This document shows, piece by piece, positions 1 to 11,469 of a stretch of 64,000 nucleotides of DNA. The notes under the pieces are model-generated. The model saw only the letters and a list, made by a program, of their open reading frames with translations, had not been told where the DNA came from and ran no database searches. A program made the position numbers and the translations under genes. Origin of the DNA: Mycoplasma sp. (lineage in GTDB: Bacteria > Bacillota_I > Bacilli_A > Mycoplasmatales > Metamycoplasmataceae); the NCBI GenBank assembly GCA_024244685.1, contig JAAEOJ010000139.1, positions 1 to 64,000 of the forward strand, read 5' to 3'. Numbering within the stretch: the stretch's first letter is position 1; the number at the start of each line of letters is the position of its first letter.

Positions 1-767
1 GTTAGATTGTTAAAAGCTAAATTTAATTCTTTTAATCCTTTTGGGAGGTTTGTTGGGTCGAATGATTTTAAATTTAAACTAATATCTAATGCATTTATTT
101 TTATATTTGCATTATTTTCTAAAGATACTTGCTGGATTTGTTCTACAACATATCCTCTTTTATCTCCACCTTTATCTCCATCTTCATCTTTACTATCTAG
201 TGATATATCTCAAGTTGTATCACCAAATTCAGTTTCCATTCATTTAGGTAACACTAAATTAAATGCTAACCTAAATTTTGAATTATTTTCTAGATCATTT
301 AATTGTTTCGCTATTTTTGCGGCTTCATCATCACTAGTAGTTAAATCTCTAAAAAATTCTTTATCTAAATCTTTATTAAATGAGTCTAATTCTAATTTAA
401 TATGATTCTTTTTATATTTTTTATTAGAAAGATTATATTTCCCTTTAATTTTTTCTTTAATAGTATCACTTAAAGTAATATTTAAAGTTAATCCCGGACC
501 TTTTAAAGTTGTGTCAGAAATATACTTTGCTTCTTTAAAAACTCATTTTCCATTTACTTTTTTCATGAATTCATTTATATGACGATCATCTTGTTTATCA
601 GATAATAATTTAAAATTCATTTTCATTCCACTATTTTTATAACTATCAAGTTTAATTTCGATGTCATTATATTTTTCCTCAGCACCACATGAAACAACAG
701 CTACAATTGGTGTTGCAATTGTAGCTAATCCTGTTAATGCTCCTAATCCTATTTTTTTCTTATTCAT
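1..767 (-). CDS. Lipoprotein, 3' end outside the window
   Basis: Surface lipoprotein of unknown role. The N-terminus has a short basic start (MNKKK), a hydrophobic stretch and a lipobox ending VVSC at about residue 27, the site expected for lipid attachment and LspA cleavage. The rest (at least 225 residues) is hydrophilic and Lys/Asp/Asn-rich, as expected for an exposed extracytoplasmic domain. It stays open to the left edge when TGA is read as Trp, so it is partial. It starts 6 nt after the stop of the 793-residue secreted protein, with a weak AAAGGA ribosome site inside that gene's end, so it is probably the last known member of the ABC/surface-protein operon. I do not recognise the family. 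Confidence 0.8.
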
Positions 768-773
768 ATTTCT

Positions 774-3155
774 TTATCCTTTCACTACAATTGTTTTTGA
801 GTTTGCTTTTACTCATTCTTGTATAAATCTTTTAACATTTTCAAAACTATTAAATGTATATTCTTTATTTTGTCATTTTAAATTATACACCATAATAATT
901 TTATTATCTATTGGTTGTTGGGTAAATTTTCCATCTCTCTCAACAAATACTTTTGTTGGATCTTTTCTAATATATTCAGAAAGAATTGCTTTTGCATTGT
1001 TTTTGATTGTTTCTTTATCATCAAATCTTAAGTTTGAACTTTTTGATTTAAATTCATCAATAACTTCATCATTATTATTATAAATTACATAAATAATTGC
1101 TGGTTCAAAGAAATCTTCGTTAATTTCTTTTTTTCTAGCTTTTAAATTTTTATTATCTTTAAATAATAATTCTTTACTTATTTTATTAATTGATTCTACT
1201 TTATTATTTGATTTATCAGTTAGAATTTTAGCTAATTTCATTTGTTGTTTGTAATTTGATGCTTCATTAAACTTCAAGTTGCCATTTGCATTCACCATTA
1301 ATAAAGGTATTTGTGATGAGTAATTAGAATTAGATTTTATAGTTCCAAAATCTTCTAGAGCTAATTCTTTATAATTATCATTTTCTTCTTCAAAATTAGC
1401 TTCATTTTTTTTAATAAAATCTTTTTGTTTAGGTTTGTTTTTTATTTTTTTATTTCAATAATCATTTTCTTTATTATAATTGTATATTAATGTATTATTT
1501 TCATATGAAGTGTAAATTTGATTATATATTTCTCTATTTGATTTATCAATTTTTCATTTAAGATTATCTTTTTTTATAGAAACTAATGGTGTTCCATTTA
1601 AAATTAATATTTGTTTATATTTATTTAAAAAATTTGAAAAATTATCGCTTTGGACTTTTTCATTTAAGTTTTTTAATTTTGTTTTTAAGTTGTCTCAAAA
1701 ATCAGCATCTTCAAAATCCTGATTTTTTCTTGGATCCATGGCTTTTTTGTTAATAATATTGTCCTTTTTTGAAGATATTGTTTTTATATTTCCTTCATCA
1801 TCATTATTAGGAATCATTTTTTTAAATTCAGTATTAGAATTAAAGTATTTTTGTTTAAATAATTCTAATAATTTATTTTGTGTTTCAAAACATAATTTAT
1901 TAAATATTGGGTTTTTTTTAATTTTTTGTTTAATAAATTTATTAAATTCAACTGAATTTCTTGCTCCAGATTTTAAAGAAAAAGTTAATGATGCTTTAGT
2001 ATAGTATGTTTCATATGTTCCGTTTGCATTTATCCTAATATCCATTCCTGATGTTGATCCATGTTTTCATGGTTTCATATTATCTATACTTAATTTTCCA
2101 CCAAACAATGTTTTGTATTTTTTTAGTTTTGCTCATGTACTTCAATCCTTATATGTATTCTGTCCATCATTTCTGCCTTCTTCAAAATATTCTCAGAAAG
2201 TTCCGCCAGAAAAGAAAGCTTTAAAATCATTTTTATATTTTTTAAATTGACTATAACTTACTTCATTTAATGTAAATGTTTTTTTATCTATTGAAATATT
2301 GTAATTTAAAGCTAAAGGATTTGAAACCTGAAAAATATAAGGATTCTTTGAAGGGCCTGCGATATTAACTTTTAGATTAACCTTTAATTTACTTTTAATT
2401 CATTCTTGTATTTGATATTCAATACTAAAATCCTCACCCAATAAATCTTTTATTTGCAATCCTTTTGAAGGATCGGAAGGCATAATTCCTATTTGTCCTC
2501 CATCTTGTGCAGGAAGTAAAAAGGTGCTTGTTACATTTTTGTAACTATTGTTTTTATTTGTTTGATTTGTATTATAAATATTTAAAGCCTCATCTTGTAA
2601 AGCATTTACATCTTCTATACTAAAAGGATTTATATGCATTTTTTTAGTTCCTAAATCAACATCATAGAAAGGAACCATAGAAGCATTTTGTCTGCTTAAT
2701 ATAGCTTCTTTAGCTTCTCTTAAACCAATTGAGTTTCCTTCGTGAAATTCTTGTCCGTCAAAATACTGAGGAACTAGGTGTGTTCTACCTAAAAAACTAT
2801 TAAGAGCTTTTTCTCTAGACATAGTATATTTACCATTCATCATTTTATATGCTGGCAACATAGATTTACCATCAGGTTTATAATCATAAATTGAAGAAGG
2901 ATCTATAATACCTTCACTTTTATTTAAATATTTAGCATTACCTACCATAACTTTTTGATCGATGTTAACTTTATTTCTCATTACATAATTTGTTGCATCA
3001 TGCATACTTTGAAACATCAAGTTTTTTCCATCAATAACAATCGAAACATATTCACGACTATGTGTTTTAGCCATAGATACATTACTAATTATTGCAGCAA
3101 AAGGGATAATTGACATTGCTCCTAATGTTGTAATTTTTTTAAATTTTTTATTCAT
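774..3155 (-). CDS. Large secreted protein of unknown function (793 aa)
   Basis: Unrecognised exported protein. It opens with a signal-peptide-like N-terminus (MNKKFKKITT, then a hydrophobic run to about residue 29 ending SMAKT) and has no lipobox cysteine, so it is either cleaved and released or held by the uncleaved signal. Mature sequence is soluble-looking. Residues about 41-60 carry a motif (IDGKNLMFQS, then NYV) resembling repeats near the N-terminus of the next upstream gene product. The frame is open over 2.38 kb through several TGA codons. Its ATG overlaps the upstream stop by one base (TAATG), and the lipoprotein follows after 6 nt, so co-translation and a shared function with the ABC transporter are likely. 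Function is inference only. Confidence 0.75.
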
Positions 3156-6100
3156 TATGATTCCCTTCCTTCTAGTAACTTATCTAAGTATTGAATAAGT
3201 TCTTGAGTATTATTAAATATTTGATTGTTGAAAGTAATTTTTTCACCTTCACCTTTTGAAATTATAGTTTTCATATTAAATTGATCAACTGATGTTAATC
3301 ATTTAAAAGCATCTCAAAATGTTTTAAAGTATTTTGTTTCTTTACCAACTCCAGTTGCTTTAAATAAATTAAATTCTTTTGGAGTTTTTAATTCACTAAA
3401 ATGATTTGTATTTAAAAATTTCTTTTCTAATGAATATATACTTTTTACTGAAACATTTTTAATAAATACTGTTCTAAGCGCATCAACAGCATTTTCAACA
3501 GAAAGATATTTAAAATCTTGTTCTTTAGTTTTTGGATTTTCTAATTCATTCATATTTATTTTTAAATATTCATTTTTATTAGATTCTCTAGTTTTAACTT
3601 GTCCAAATTCATAATATTTTGTTCCAGGTAATTCATAAACTTCTGAGAATTTTTTTACAAATTGTTCTTTTGGATAATAACCTTTAACTCTTACTTCTTT
3701 ACCGTTTATATTAGTTGCATAATCACTTTCTTGCATTTTTGGCATTTGAACTACTATAGTTGGTTTAATATTTTCAAGCAAATGTTTAATTCAGACCTTT
3801 TTTATACTTGGTGAATTTTTTGCTTCTTTACCATCTATTTGTAACTTATTACCTCCAATTATAGAGAAACTTGAAGAATGTATTATTTTTTTAAGTAAAT
3901 CAGAATCAGAATTAGAATTATTTAAATCAGGTAATATCGCATGTGCTAAAGCTTCTCTAGAGTCCTTTACCATTAAACCTTTTTTAAGTTGGGTATTTGA
4001 TTCAACTTTTTCATAAGTAAATCCTCTTACTATAGATTTGTTTTTAATATCTGAATCTTGAATAAGAGCATCTTCATCACCATTAACATAATCAAATAAT
4101 GCTTGACGACGTAGTTCTAAAGTATCTTTATAAACTTTACCATTATAAATTCAAATCTCATTTGGTATACCTTCTATAATTTTTTGAGGAGGTATTATTT
4201 TCATTGAATCAGCACCAGCATCTACTGTTTCTAATAATCCTCATAATCTAGAAGTTGACCTTCCACCATCTCAATAAAATGGATTAGAGTTATCTTGAGA
4301 AGTTTTGAATTTGTAAATATGTTTTGTTGTTTTACCAATTATTTCTGCCGCAAGATCTCCAGCGAATGCCATTAATTGAAGTGAAGTTCCAACAAATGGT
4401 ATAGAAGAAGTTATTTTTCCTACACTACCTAAAATATTAGATAATGATTTTACAATTTCATAGGTATCTCCTGATCTTATTGATTGAACTGAATCAGCAA
4501 TTTTTAACAATCATGTATTAGTTTTTTTAGATTTTTTTAATATTTTAGCTAATACTTTCATTTTTTTATCTAATTTATTTTCATCAAATAAATTTTTTAG
4601 TTGTGTCATTGTATTTTCTTTTTTATTATTTTTAATTTTAAACAATAACTCGTATTCAAACATTTCTTTTGAACCAATATTTTGTAATTCTTTTTTAAAT
4701 TCAGGGATATTTATTTTATTTTCTTTAAAAACATTTTGATTTTTATTTTTTAATATAAATTTAATTTTTTCAAATCATTCTTTATAACCATCTTCTAAAT
4801 TATTAAATTTTTGTTGAATCTGTTCTTCACTTATTTCAGTTTTTTTATAGTGTTTAAAAATACCTTTAAATTTTTGTTCGTTACTTTTTAAAATTAAAGC
4901 ATTATTTGCTTTAGCAAGTTCATTATTAATTTCTGTTAATTTATAAATTATTCCTGCTTGTTTATCTGTTACCTTTTTACCTAAAAATTTTTCTATTTGT
5001 TGAGATTTTGTTTTTTTATTTTTTAATTCTAGTGGTTTAACACTTAATAAGTTTCACATCTTTGAATAATAATCTTGATTAGTAATATTAGCATCATTAT
5101 TAAACCTTGTAAGTTGATATAATCTTGCTCCATCATTAGCTACTTTGTTATTAATAGCTTCAATAAGAAAATTAACTGCTGATACAAACTTAGGAGATTC
5201 TGATAATTCATACATTTGGAACTCAGGTGTTGTATTAGAATCATAACTAATATCATTAATACCAAATAATTTAGCTATATTAATAAAACTACCGTCTTTA
5301 TCAACTAAAGATGATTTAGGTAAGAAAGATTCTAAAATATCTTGATAATCATTAGCGACGGTTTTGAAAAATTTTCTAAAGAAATTTAATTCTTTATTAT
5401 TTAGTGTTTGACCTTCTTTATTAGCATAAGAAATAACTCTTGAATATAATAAAGGTAATTCGTAAAGAGGATTATATCTTTTACCTTTTGAAATAGTATT
5501 AGAAATTTGTTTTAATTGAGAAATAACTAATTTTACTTTTGCAACATCAAAACCTGGTTGGTCTTTCGCATCTAATATTTGCTTATATTTTGGAATATCA
5601 AATATATTTTCTGTTTTTTCTGCTTTTGCTAATTCTTCTTTATTATTAATATCAATATCATAATAAGCTCTAATTTTATTTAACATTGCAAATAACTTAC
5701 CAATAGTATTAGAATTTTGAGCTGTTTTAATATCGCTTGATTTTAATGTTTCGCTTGTTTCACTTCATTTTTTAAAATCATTAATATGTGATATTTCATC
5801 TGATTTACTATTTGTAAAATAGTTACCATAAAAATTACCTTTATCGGTTTTTGCAGAATCTGTAATTCATAAAGAATTTCCATTATTTGGTTTTATGTGA
5901 ACAGCATTAATTTCTGAAAGTTTTAAGTTATTTGAAAAATTATTATCAACAGTTTCTTTTAAAATATCTTCTCTTTTAACATAATTATAGCCACCATCTT
6001 TTCTTTTAAATCCAATTAAAGAAGTTGCAGTATTTTTAATAAACTCTCTTCCTTTTGATCTTCCTTCGCGAGTTTGTAAATTCATATAATCAGAAATTAA

Positions 6101-6724
6101 TCCATCAGGTGAAATTAAAGTAGACTCTTTTGAATTTACTTCAAAGTCTTTTAATTTATCATAATTTGTATATAAATATCTTTTTAATTCTTCTTTATTT
6201 CTAAAAGTAATACCATCATAATAAAATACTTTGTGATATTGGAAATAAGATTCAATAGCTTTTATTCTATCTTTGAAAATTGTATCCTTAATACCTCTAT
6301 AATACATTCTATCACTTGATTTTGATGCAGCTAAAATATCTTTTACTCCAGCTATATCACCTGAACCAGTAGTTGGTGCATCTTCTATTTTAATAGAATT
6401 TTTTGCTTGTATTATCTCAATATTATTAGAAATATACCTTCTTAATTCTTCGTCGCTTGAAAATAGTTTTTCTCCTGAATCTTCTAAAGAAAAATATGCA
6501 TGTCCATTTTTTGATTCAAATATTTTAGAACTTTGTAAAGCATAAGCAATTAATTCTTCTCTATTATGAAATGTTTTATTAAATAGCTTTAAGTTAGTGA
6601 ATTTTTGTTTTGCTAAATTTGTTTTATTGATTGCAATAGGAACAACTACAGCAGTTGAAACTGCTGTACCGAATGATATAAGTCCTCCTATTTTTATTAA
6701 TCCTGTTTTATTAAATTTTTTCAT
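3155..6724 (-). CDS. Giant membrane-anchored or secreted protein (1189 aa)
   Basis: Unrecognised protein, continuous over 3.57 kb when TGA is Trp. Residues 1-35 form a signal anchor (MKKFNKTGLI, then a hydrophobic segment to about 32). After it come three similar short motifs: LFNKTFHNREELIAYAL at 47-63, LFSSDEELRRYISN at 87-100 and YYDGITFRNKEELKRYLYT at 168-186. The remainder is long, Lys/Asn-rich and partly helical; residues about 740-805 are hydrophobic or glycine-containing (QSIRSGDTY, then SIPFVGTSLQLMAFAGDL). It lies 2 nt downstream of the permease gene stop and overlaps the next gene by one base. Likely an extracytoplasmic partner of the adjacent ABC transporter; the substrate is unknown. 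Confidence 0.75.
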
Positions 6725-6726
6725 AA

Positions 6727-8475
6727 TTAAAATCCTTTCAAGTTAGCTGTTTTTAATTTTTGTATATTCATAAAGAATAGTAATGCTATTGTTGACAATA
6801 TTATAAATAAAGATATTGTTGTAGTAATAATTGGTGTCGTTGTTTGATTTGTATATTGATAATGAAATTCTGTTATATTGAAATCATTTGTTTTAAATTC
6901 ATAGTTATTTAAAGACTTATCTATATTTTCCAATGTTTTTTTAACTACTTCTAAATCTTTTAAGTGAAATGATTGTTTTTCTATAAAAGTAGTTCATTCT
7001 TTTTTATTTGAAATATTATCTTTAATTCCTTCTTTTTGCATTTCTGCTTTTAACAATGATATTGTAGACTTAACTTTTCCGTTAACCTCAATGTTATTTC
7101 CACTAAATTTAATAACATCTTTAAAGAAATCTATATCTTCATTGCTTGCTTGTTCTTCCTCGTTCAATGTTTTTATTGAAAGTAATTCATTTCTATTTTT
7201 TTCTTTAATGTTTTTAATATTAAATCTTGATTTTGGTTTTGAATAAATTTCTTTCATCATATTAGAGAACTCTGGTGACAACTCTTTAGACATTCAATTG
7301 AATAAATCAGGCGCTTTTTGTAAAAGTATTTCTTTATCTCTTAAGAAATATAATAAATTTTGATCTCCTATTATTCCAATTGAATTATATAGCAATTCTT
7401 TTAAGCTTGAGCCAACACTTTCTCAAAAGTCATTATTAATTATAAAAGTTTTTAAAGAAGCGAATTCTATTTTAGAATATCCCTTTTTAGTTAATTTTTG
7501 ATAAACATTCTTGAAGTGTTCTTGAATTTGGAAATGATTTAACTCAAATAATGGTTTTACTCCAATAGGATATACTTCTTTAATTTTTAAATGTTTTTTA
7601 TCATTTCAAAAATTGCTTTTTACTGTAAAGTGGTTTGAATTAATATTGAAATTATTACCTATAATAACATCACTATTAGATAATTGCTTAGAAATAGTCA
7701 TACTTTGTAATCCGTTTATTAAATCTAAAAAGTTTATATTACTTCAATTAAACTTAGAACTATTTAATGAATCATTATTAAGAGTTCCTGCATAATTTGT
7801 TCTTTCAATTATTGTTTTTTTAATTTTCCCATTCTCTTCAACATAAAGATTCTCATATTCATGTGTAAAGTTTGATTTACTAGCAAAACTAATTTTATTA
7901 TCCTGAATATCAGATGCTATTTTAATTCCTATACTTGAAGAAAATATTACAACCATTGTAGATAAAGAAACTATTAAAGGGGCTATCCTACCTTTTATAT
8001 ATAGTAATATAAATGAAAATAATAAAATGAGTAATGTCGCAAATAAGTTTTGAACTAAAATAGAAGATAATAATGTCGGTACAAATCAAATAAAGTTATA
8101 ACTATAAATTGAAAATACTAATGAAAGTAAGAATGAATTCATAATTATAAATATATTTATTATTAAAAGAGTTGTTATTCATTTTGATATAAATAGATTC
8201 TTTGTCTTCTTAGCTTTTGAAAGAAGAATTAAATCTAATTGGTTGTATTTTGAGTCTACAAATAAAATATTAAATATATATAGTACTAAAGCAGATAAAC
8301 ATATAGTTGACGTAGAAAGGAATATTCAACTATAAGAACCTACTTCTTTACTTAAGAATAAAGGTAATGATGCTAATGCTGAAATAATTGTAATAAACCC
8401 TGTAAAAAAGTATAAAGCTTTTTTATTCCTTAAGTATGAAACACTTGCTTTAGATAAAATTATATTATTATTCAT
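6727..8475 (-). CDS. ABC transporter permease with large extracytoplasmic domain
   Basis: Integral membrane subunit of an ABC transporter, 582 residues. About five hydrophobic helices occupy the first 175 residues (first near 20-41, with SLSTMVVIFSSS the last of the group). A hydrophilic domain of roughly 350 residues follows, and a single C-terminal helix (TTTISLFIILSTIALLFF) comes just before the end. This layout fits ABC-2-type exporters with an external loop rather than an importer; no solute-binding protein is nearby. Its ATG overlaps the ATPase stop by one base (TAATG), so it is translationally coupled. The assignment as permease rests on topology and on the adjacent ATPase; substrate unknown. 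Confidence 0.75.
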
Positions 8476-9191
8476 TATGCAACACCACCTTTAATGATGA
8501 TGTCTTCGAATTTCTTACCTAATTCATTTTTGTTTATTTTCCCTGTTCAAACAACTCCACCTTTTTTGATGAATGTAGCTGAATCAACATATTTTTCTAA
8601 TTCAGCAATAATATGTGAAGAAATAAATATTGTTGTACCTTCATTATTTAATTTTTTTAATGATTCAAATAATTTTAATCTAGAAGTTGGATCTAAGTTA
8701 GCCGCAGGTTCATCTATAATTAATAATTCTGGTTTAGAAAGAATTACTCTTATTAAAGAGACTTTTTTCTTTTGACCTGATGATAATTTATTAGCTTTAG
8801 TATCTTTAATATCTGAAATATCAAACTCTTTAAATAAATTATCTATATCTGCTTTATTAACTTTCTTACCTAAAAATATAGAAGTAAAAGTATTAACAAA
8901 TTGAAATGCTGTTAAATGATTAGGAAAACTAACTCTTTCAGGAACAAACAAAATAGATTTATTTTCTATTTCATTTATTGGTTTGTTTTTAAAATCTATT
9001 TCTCCAACATAATCATTTAATATTCCGCTAATAAAACACATTGTAGTTGTTTTACCAGCACCATTCTCACCGATGAATGCATGAAACTCTCCAGAACCAA
9101 TAGAAAAATTAACGTTCTTTAAAAATTGTTTTTTCCCAAAGTAATTATTTATATTAACTACTTTTAAAATAGTTTCATTTTTTTCGCTCAT
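8475..9191 (-). CDS. ABC transporter ATP-binding protein
   Basis: Cytoplasmic ATPase that would power the adjacent permease, 238 residues. It shows Walker A (GENGAGKTT, about residue 38), the ABC signature (LSSGQKKKVSL), Walker B (LLIIDEPAANLDP) and the switch His (ISSHIIAELE). Overall similarity is to the drug/antibiotic-type or ABC-2 export ATPases. It is the first gene of a cluster of at least five genes running to the left edge. No Shine-Dalgarno sequence precedes the ATG, but a TATAAT box sits 8 nt upstream, suggesting a leaderless message. Confidence 0.93.
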
Positions 9192-9198
9192 AATAAAA

Positions 9199-9204
9199 AT
9201 TATA
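9199..9204 (-). promoter_or_regulatory. Candidate -10 box for the ABC operon (leaderless)
   Basis: On the minus strand TATAAT ends 8 nt before the ATG of the ABC ATPase. With normal -10 spacing, transcription would begin at or beside the ATG. No purine-rich ribosome site is present between them. Confidence 0.45.
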
Positions 9205-9263
9205 AACCTTTTTATATATAACTAAATTTATTTATCAACATTTCTTTAAAAAATAAAAACTAT

Positions 9264-9269
9264 TATAAT
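9264..9269 (+). promoter_or_regulatory. Candidate -10 box for the FRG-TPR gene
   Basis: TATAAT lies 32 nt upstream of the ATG at 9301, leaving room for a short leader that contains the AGGGG-type ribosome site at about 9289-9295. It is divergent from the ABC operon promoter. Confidence 0.4.
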
Positions 9270-9300
9270 TTATATAGTTAAAAAATAAAAGGGGTTGTAT

Positions 9301-10497
9301 ATGGAAAATGAAATAATGCCAAATAAAATAAATACAATGGATGATTTTTTTAATTTGATTAACTTTATTAATAAAGAGAAAAAATTATATTTATTTAGAG
9401 GCCAAGAAAACGAAAAGTGAGAATTAGAATCTTCTTGATTAAGAGATAAAATAAAAGGTAGACCTAAAAATAAAGAAAAAGAAGAAGAGGAAGAAGACAA
9501 AGAAACTTTAATAAAAAATATTAATTTCTTATTTAATCAATATATAGAATTAATTAAAAAAAATAATTTATATAAAAACAAAGATTCTTTAGAAATATTA
9601 GCTGAACTTCAACACTCAAAAGATGTCCCTACTCCTTTAATTGATTTTACTGATGATATTCTTGCTGCTTTTTGATTTGCACTTTCAAATCAAAACGGAG
9701 ATTATGATGCATCTATTTTTATTTTAAAAACAGAAGTTAAAAATATTCAAAAAAAAATAAATTTTAATAATGATATATCAAAAAGTATTTTTGAATCTCC
9801 TTATGTATCTAATAGAGTTTTATCTCAAAGATCATATTTCATTATAGATTCTAAATATTGAAAAAATAGTAAAAATATTTTAAAAATTAAAATAAATAAA
9901 GAAATTATTGAAAATATTAAAAAATATTTAGAGTTAAAAAATAAAACACATAAATCTGTATATCCTGATTTAAAAGGTGAATATTTAAATGCTGTTTCAA
10001 GTTCTTCTAGTTCATTTGTTATTGAAGCTTTAATATCCAAAGATCCCAAAAAGCAAATTAGTTATTACAATAAAGCAATTGAGATAGATCCTAATTATAC
10101 TGTGGCTTACATAAATAGAGGAATTGTTTATGATCGATTAGGTAAAAATGAAGATGCTATGAGTGATTATAATAAAGCAATTGAGATAAATCCAAATTTA
10201 GCTATAGCTTATTTAAGTAGAGGCGTATCTTATATGAGGTTGTATAAACTTGATAATAATATAAAGTATCTCAAAGATGCTATGAGTGATTATAATAAAG
10301 CAATTGAGATAAATCCAAATTTAGCTATAGCTTATATAAATAGAGGATATGCTTATATTAGATTAAAAAAATATGAAGATGCTATGAGTGATTTAAATAA
10401 AGTAATTGATTTAATTGATAATGTAAATAATAATTTGCTTAAATATGCAAAAAAAATGATTAAAAACTTAATAATTAATATAAAAACTAAAAAATAA
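9301..10497 (+). CDS. FRG-domain protein with C-terminal TPR repeats
   Basis: 398 residues, open through TGA codons read as Trp. Residues 30-210 match the FRG domain pattern: an FRGQ motif at 32-35, WELESSWLR shortly after, and LQHSKDVPTPLIDFTDD followed by AAFWFAL at about 103-130. That core is the most conserved part of the family, whose biochemical role is not settled. Residues about 248-365 are tetratricopeptide repeats (NKAIEIDPNYTVAYINRG and similar), a protein-binding scaffold. An acidic run (EEEEED) lies near residue 65. The start is supported by an AGGGG ribosome site. It stands alone between two minus-strand units. The fusion suggests a sensor or toxin-like domain coupled to a partner-binding tail; that is inference. 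Confidence 0.85.
10152..10410 (+). repeat. TPR-encoding direct repeats
   Basis: A 61-bp segment at 10152-10212 recurs without a mismatch that I can see at 10275-10335, and a diverged third copy begins at about 10377. Spacings are 123 and 102 bp (41 and 34 codons); the second is the canonical TPR length. Identity at DNA level suggests recent internal duplication or gene conversion, and such a tract can change repeat number. Confidence 0.85.
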
Positions 10498-10549
10498 TCT
10501 ATTTAAAAAATGCAAACAAATAAATTATTGTATTAATAATAACTAAATT

Positions 10550-11428
10550 TTATTTATCAACATTTTCAAAAAATTCTTTAGGTACAGGCGCTTCAAATTC
10601 CATTTCTTTACCATTCGGATGTATAAATTTAAGTTTATAAGCATGAAGTCTTTGACCAAAATCATCTAATCTTTTTCCATAAAGTGGATCTCCAACAACA
10701 GGATGTCCTATATGTGATGCATGAACTCTAATTTGATGAGTTCTACCTGTTTCTAATTCACATTTAATTAAAGTTGTTTTCTCTTGAACTTTTTCAACAA
10801 AGAAATGTGACTTAGCTTGTTTAGAGTTATTTCTTGTAACTGCCATTTTTTGTCTATTCTTAGAATCTCTACCTATAGGTAAATCAATATGAGTTATTTC
10901 GTTTGTTACTCTTCCTTCTAATAAAGCAATATAAGTTCTTTTAACTTTATGTTCTTTTATTAATTGAGCTAAGTATGTATGAGATCTGTTATGTTTTGCA
11001 ACAACTAATAAACCAGATGTATCTTTATCAATTCTATGAACTATACCTGGTCTAGCTTGACCATTAATATCTGATAGTTGATCTTGAAATTTAAACATAA
11101 GTCCATTAACAAGTGTTCCTCCTGGATGACCTGGGGCTGGATGAACAACCATTCCACTCTTTTTATTTACTATTGCTAAATCTTCATCTTCATATATTAT
11201 TTCTATTGGAATATCTTCAGCAACTATATTAACTTCTTTTTGAACTAGTTTTGAAACATTAATTTTGTCTCCTTCTTTAACTTGAAAGTTTGGTTTACGT
11301 ACATGTATACCATTTACTGTTACTGAATCTTCTTTAATTAAAAATTGAATATCTGTTCTTGATACGCTTGAATTATCTGAAATATATTTATCAACTCTAT
11401 CTTGATATGCCACTACTAAATTTATCAT
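10550..11428 (-). CDS. rluD: RluD-family 23S rRNA pseudouridine synthase
   Basis: Converts uridines to pseudouridines in RNA, most likely 23S rRNA. An S4-like RNA-binding domain lies at about 1-65 (DRVDKYISDN, then FLIKEDSVTVNG). The RluA-type catalytic domain follows with the active-site aspartate in HRIDKDTSGLL (about residue 130) and the later ETGRTHQIRVH motif. At 292 residues it has the usual family length. A TATAAT box 7 nt before the ATG and no ribosome site suggest a leaderless mRNA. The exact target uridines cannot be told from sequence alone. Confidence 0.92.
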   Translation of the reverse strand: MINLVVAYQDRVDKYISDNSSVSRTDIQFLIKEDSVTVNGIHVRKPNFQVKEGDKINVSKLVQKEVNIVAEDIPIEIIYEDEDLAIVNKKSGMVVHPAPGHPGGTLVNGLMFKFQDQLSDINGQARPGIVHRIDKDTSGLLVVAKHNRSHTYLAQLIKEHKVKRTYIALLEGRVTNEITHIDLPIGRDSKNRQKMAVTRNNSKQAKSHFFVEKVQEKTTLIKCELETGRTHQIRVHASHIGHPVVGDPLYGKRLDDFGQRLHAYKLKFIHPNGKEMEFEAPVPKEFFENVDK

Positions 11429-11434
11429 ATGTTA

Positions 11435-11440
11435 ATTATA
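11435..11440 (-). promoter_or_regulatory. -10 box 7 nt from the rluD start (leaderless)
   Basis: Minus-strand TATAAT followed by TAACAT and then ATG. It sits just after the terminator of the phosphoesterase gene, so rluD has its own promoter. Confidence 0.5.
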
Positions 11441-11442
11441 AA

Positions 11443-11469
11443 GAAAAAAACAAGTTAAATCACTTGTTT
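11443..11469 (-). terminator. Terminator after the YfcE-like gene
   Basis: Minus-strand hairpin AAACAAGT / ACTTGTTT with a 6-nt loop, followed by a T run. The left arm overlaps the last codons of the phosphoesterase gene. Confidence 0.7.

Noticed and set aside
7..405. Plus-strand open frame over the lipoprotein gene
   Set aside because: It is the complement of a gene with lipobox and continuous coding on the minus strand; it has no motif or ribosome site.
774..8475. Many short open frames that look like broken genes
   Set aside because: They lie in one frame each and are separated only by TGA codons; with TGA read as Trp they join into intact genes.
9301..10497. FRG-TPR gene as part of a mobile element
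   Set aside because: No transposase, inverted ends, integrase or tRNA junction is seen nearby, and base composition is like the surroundings.
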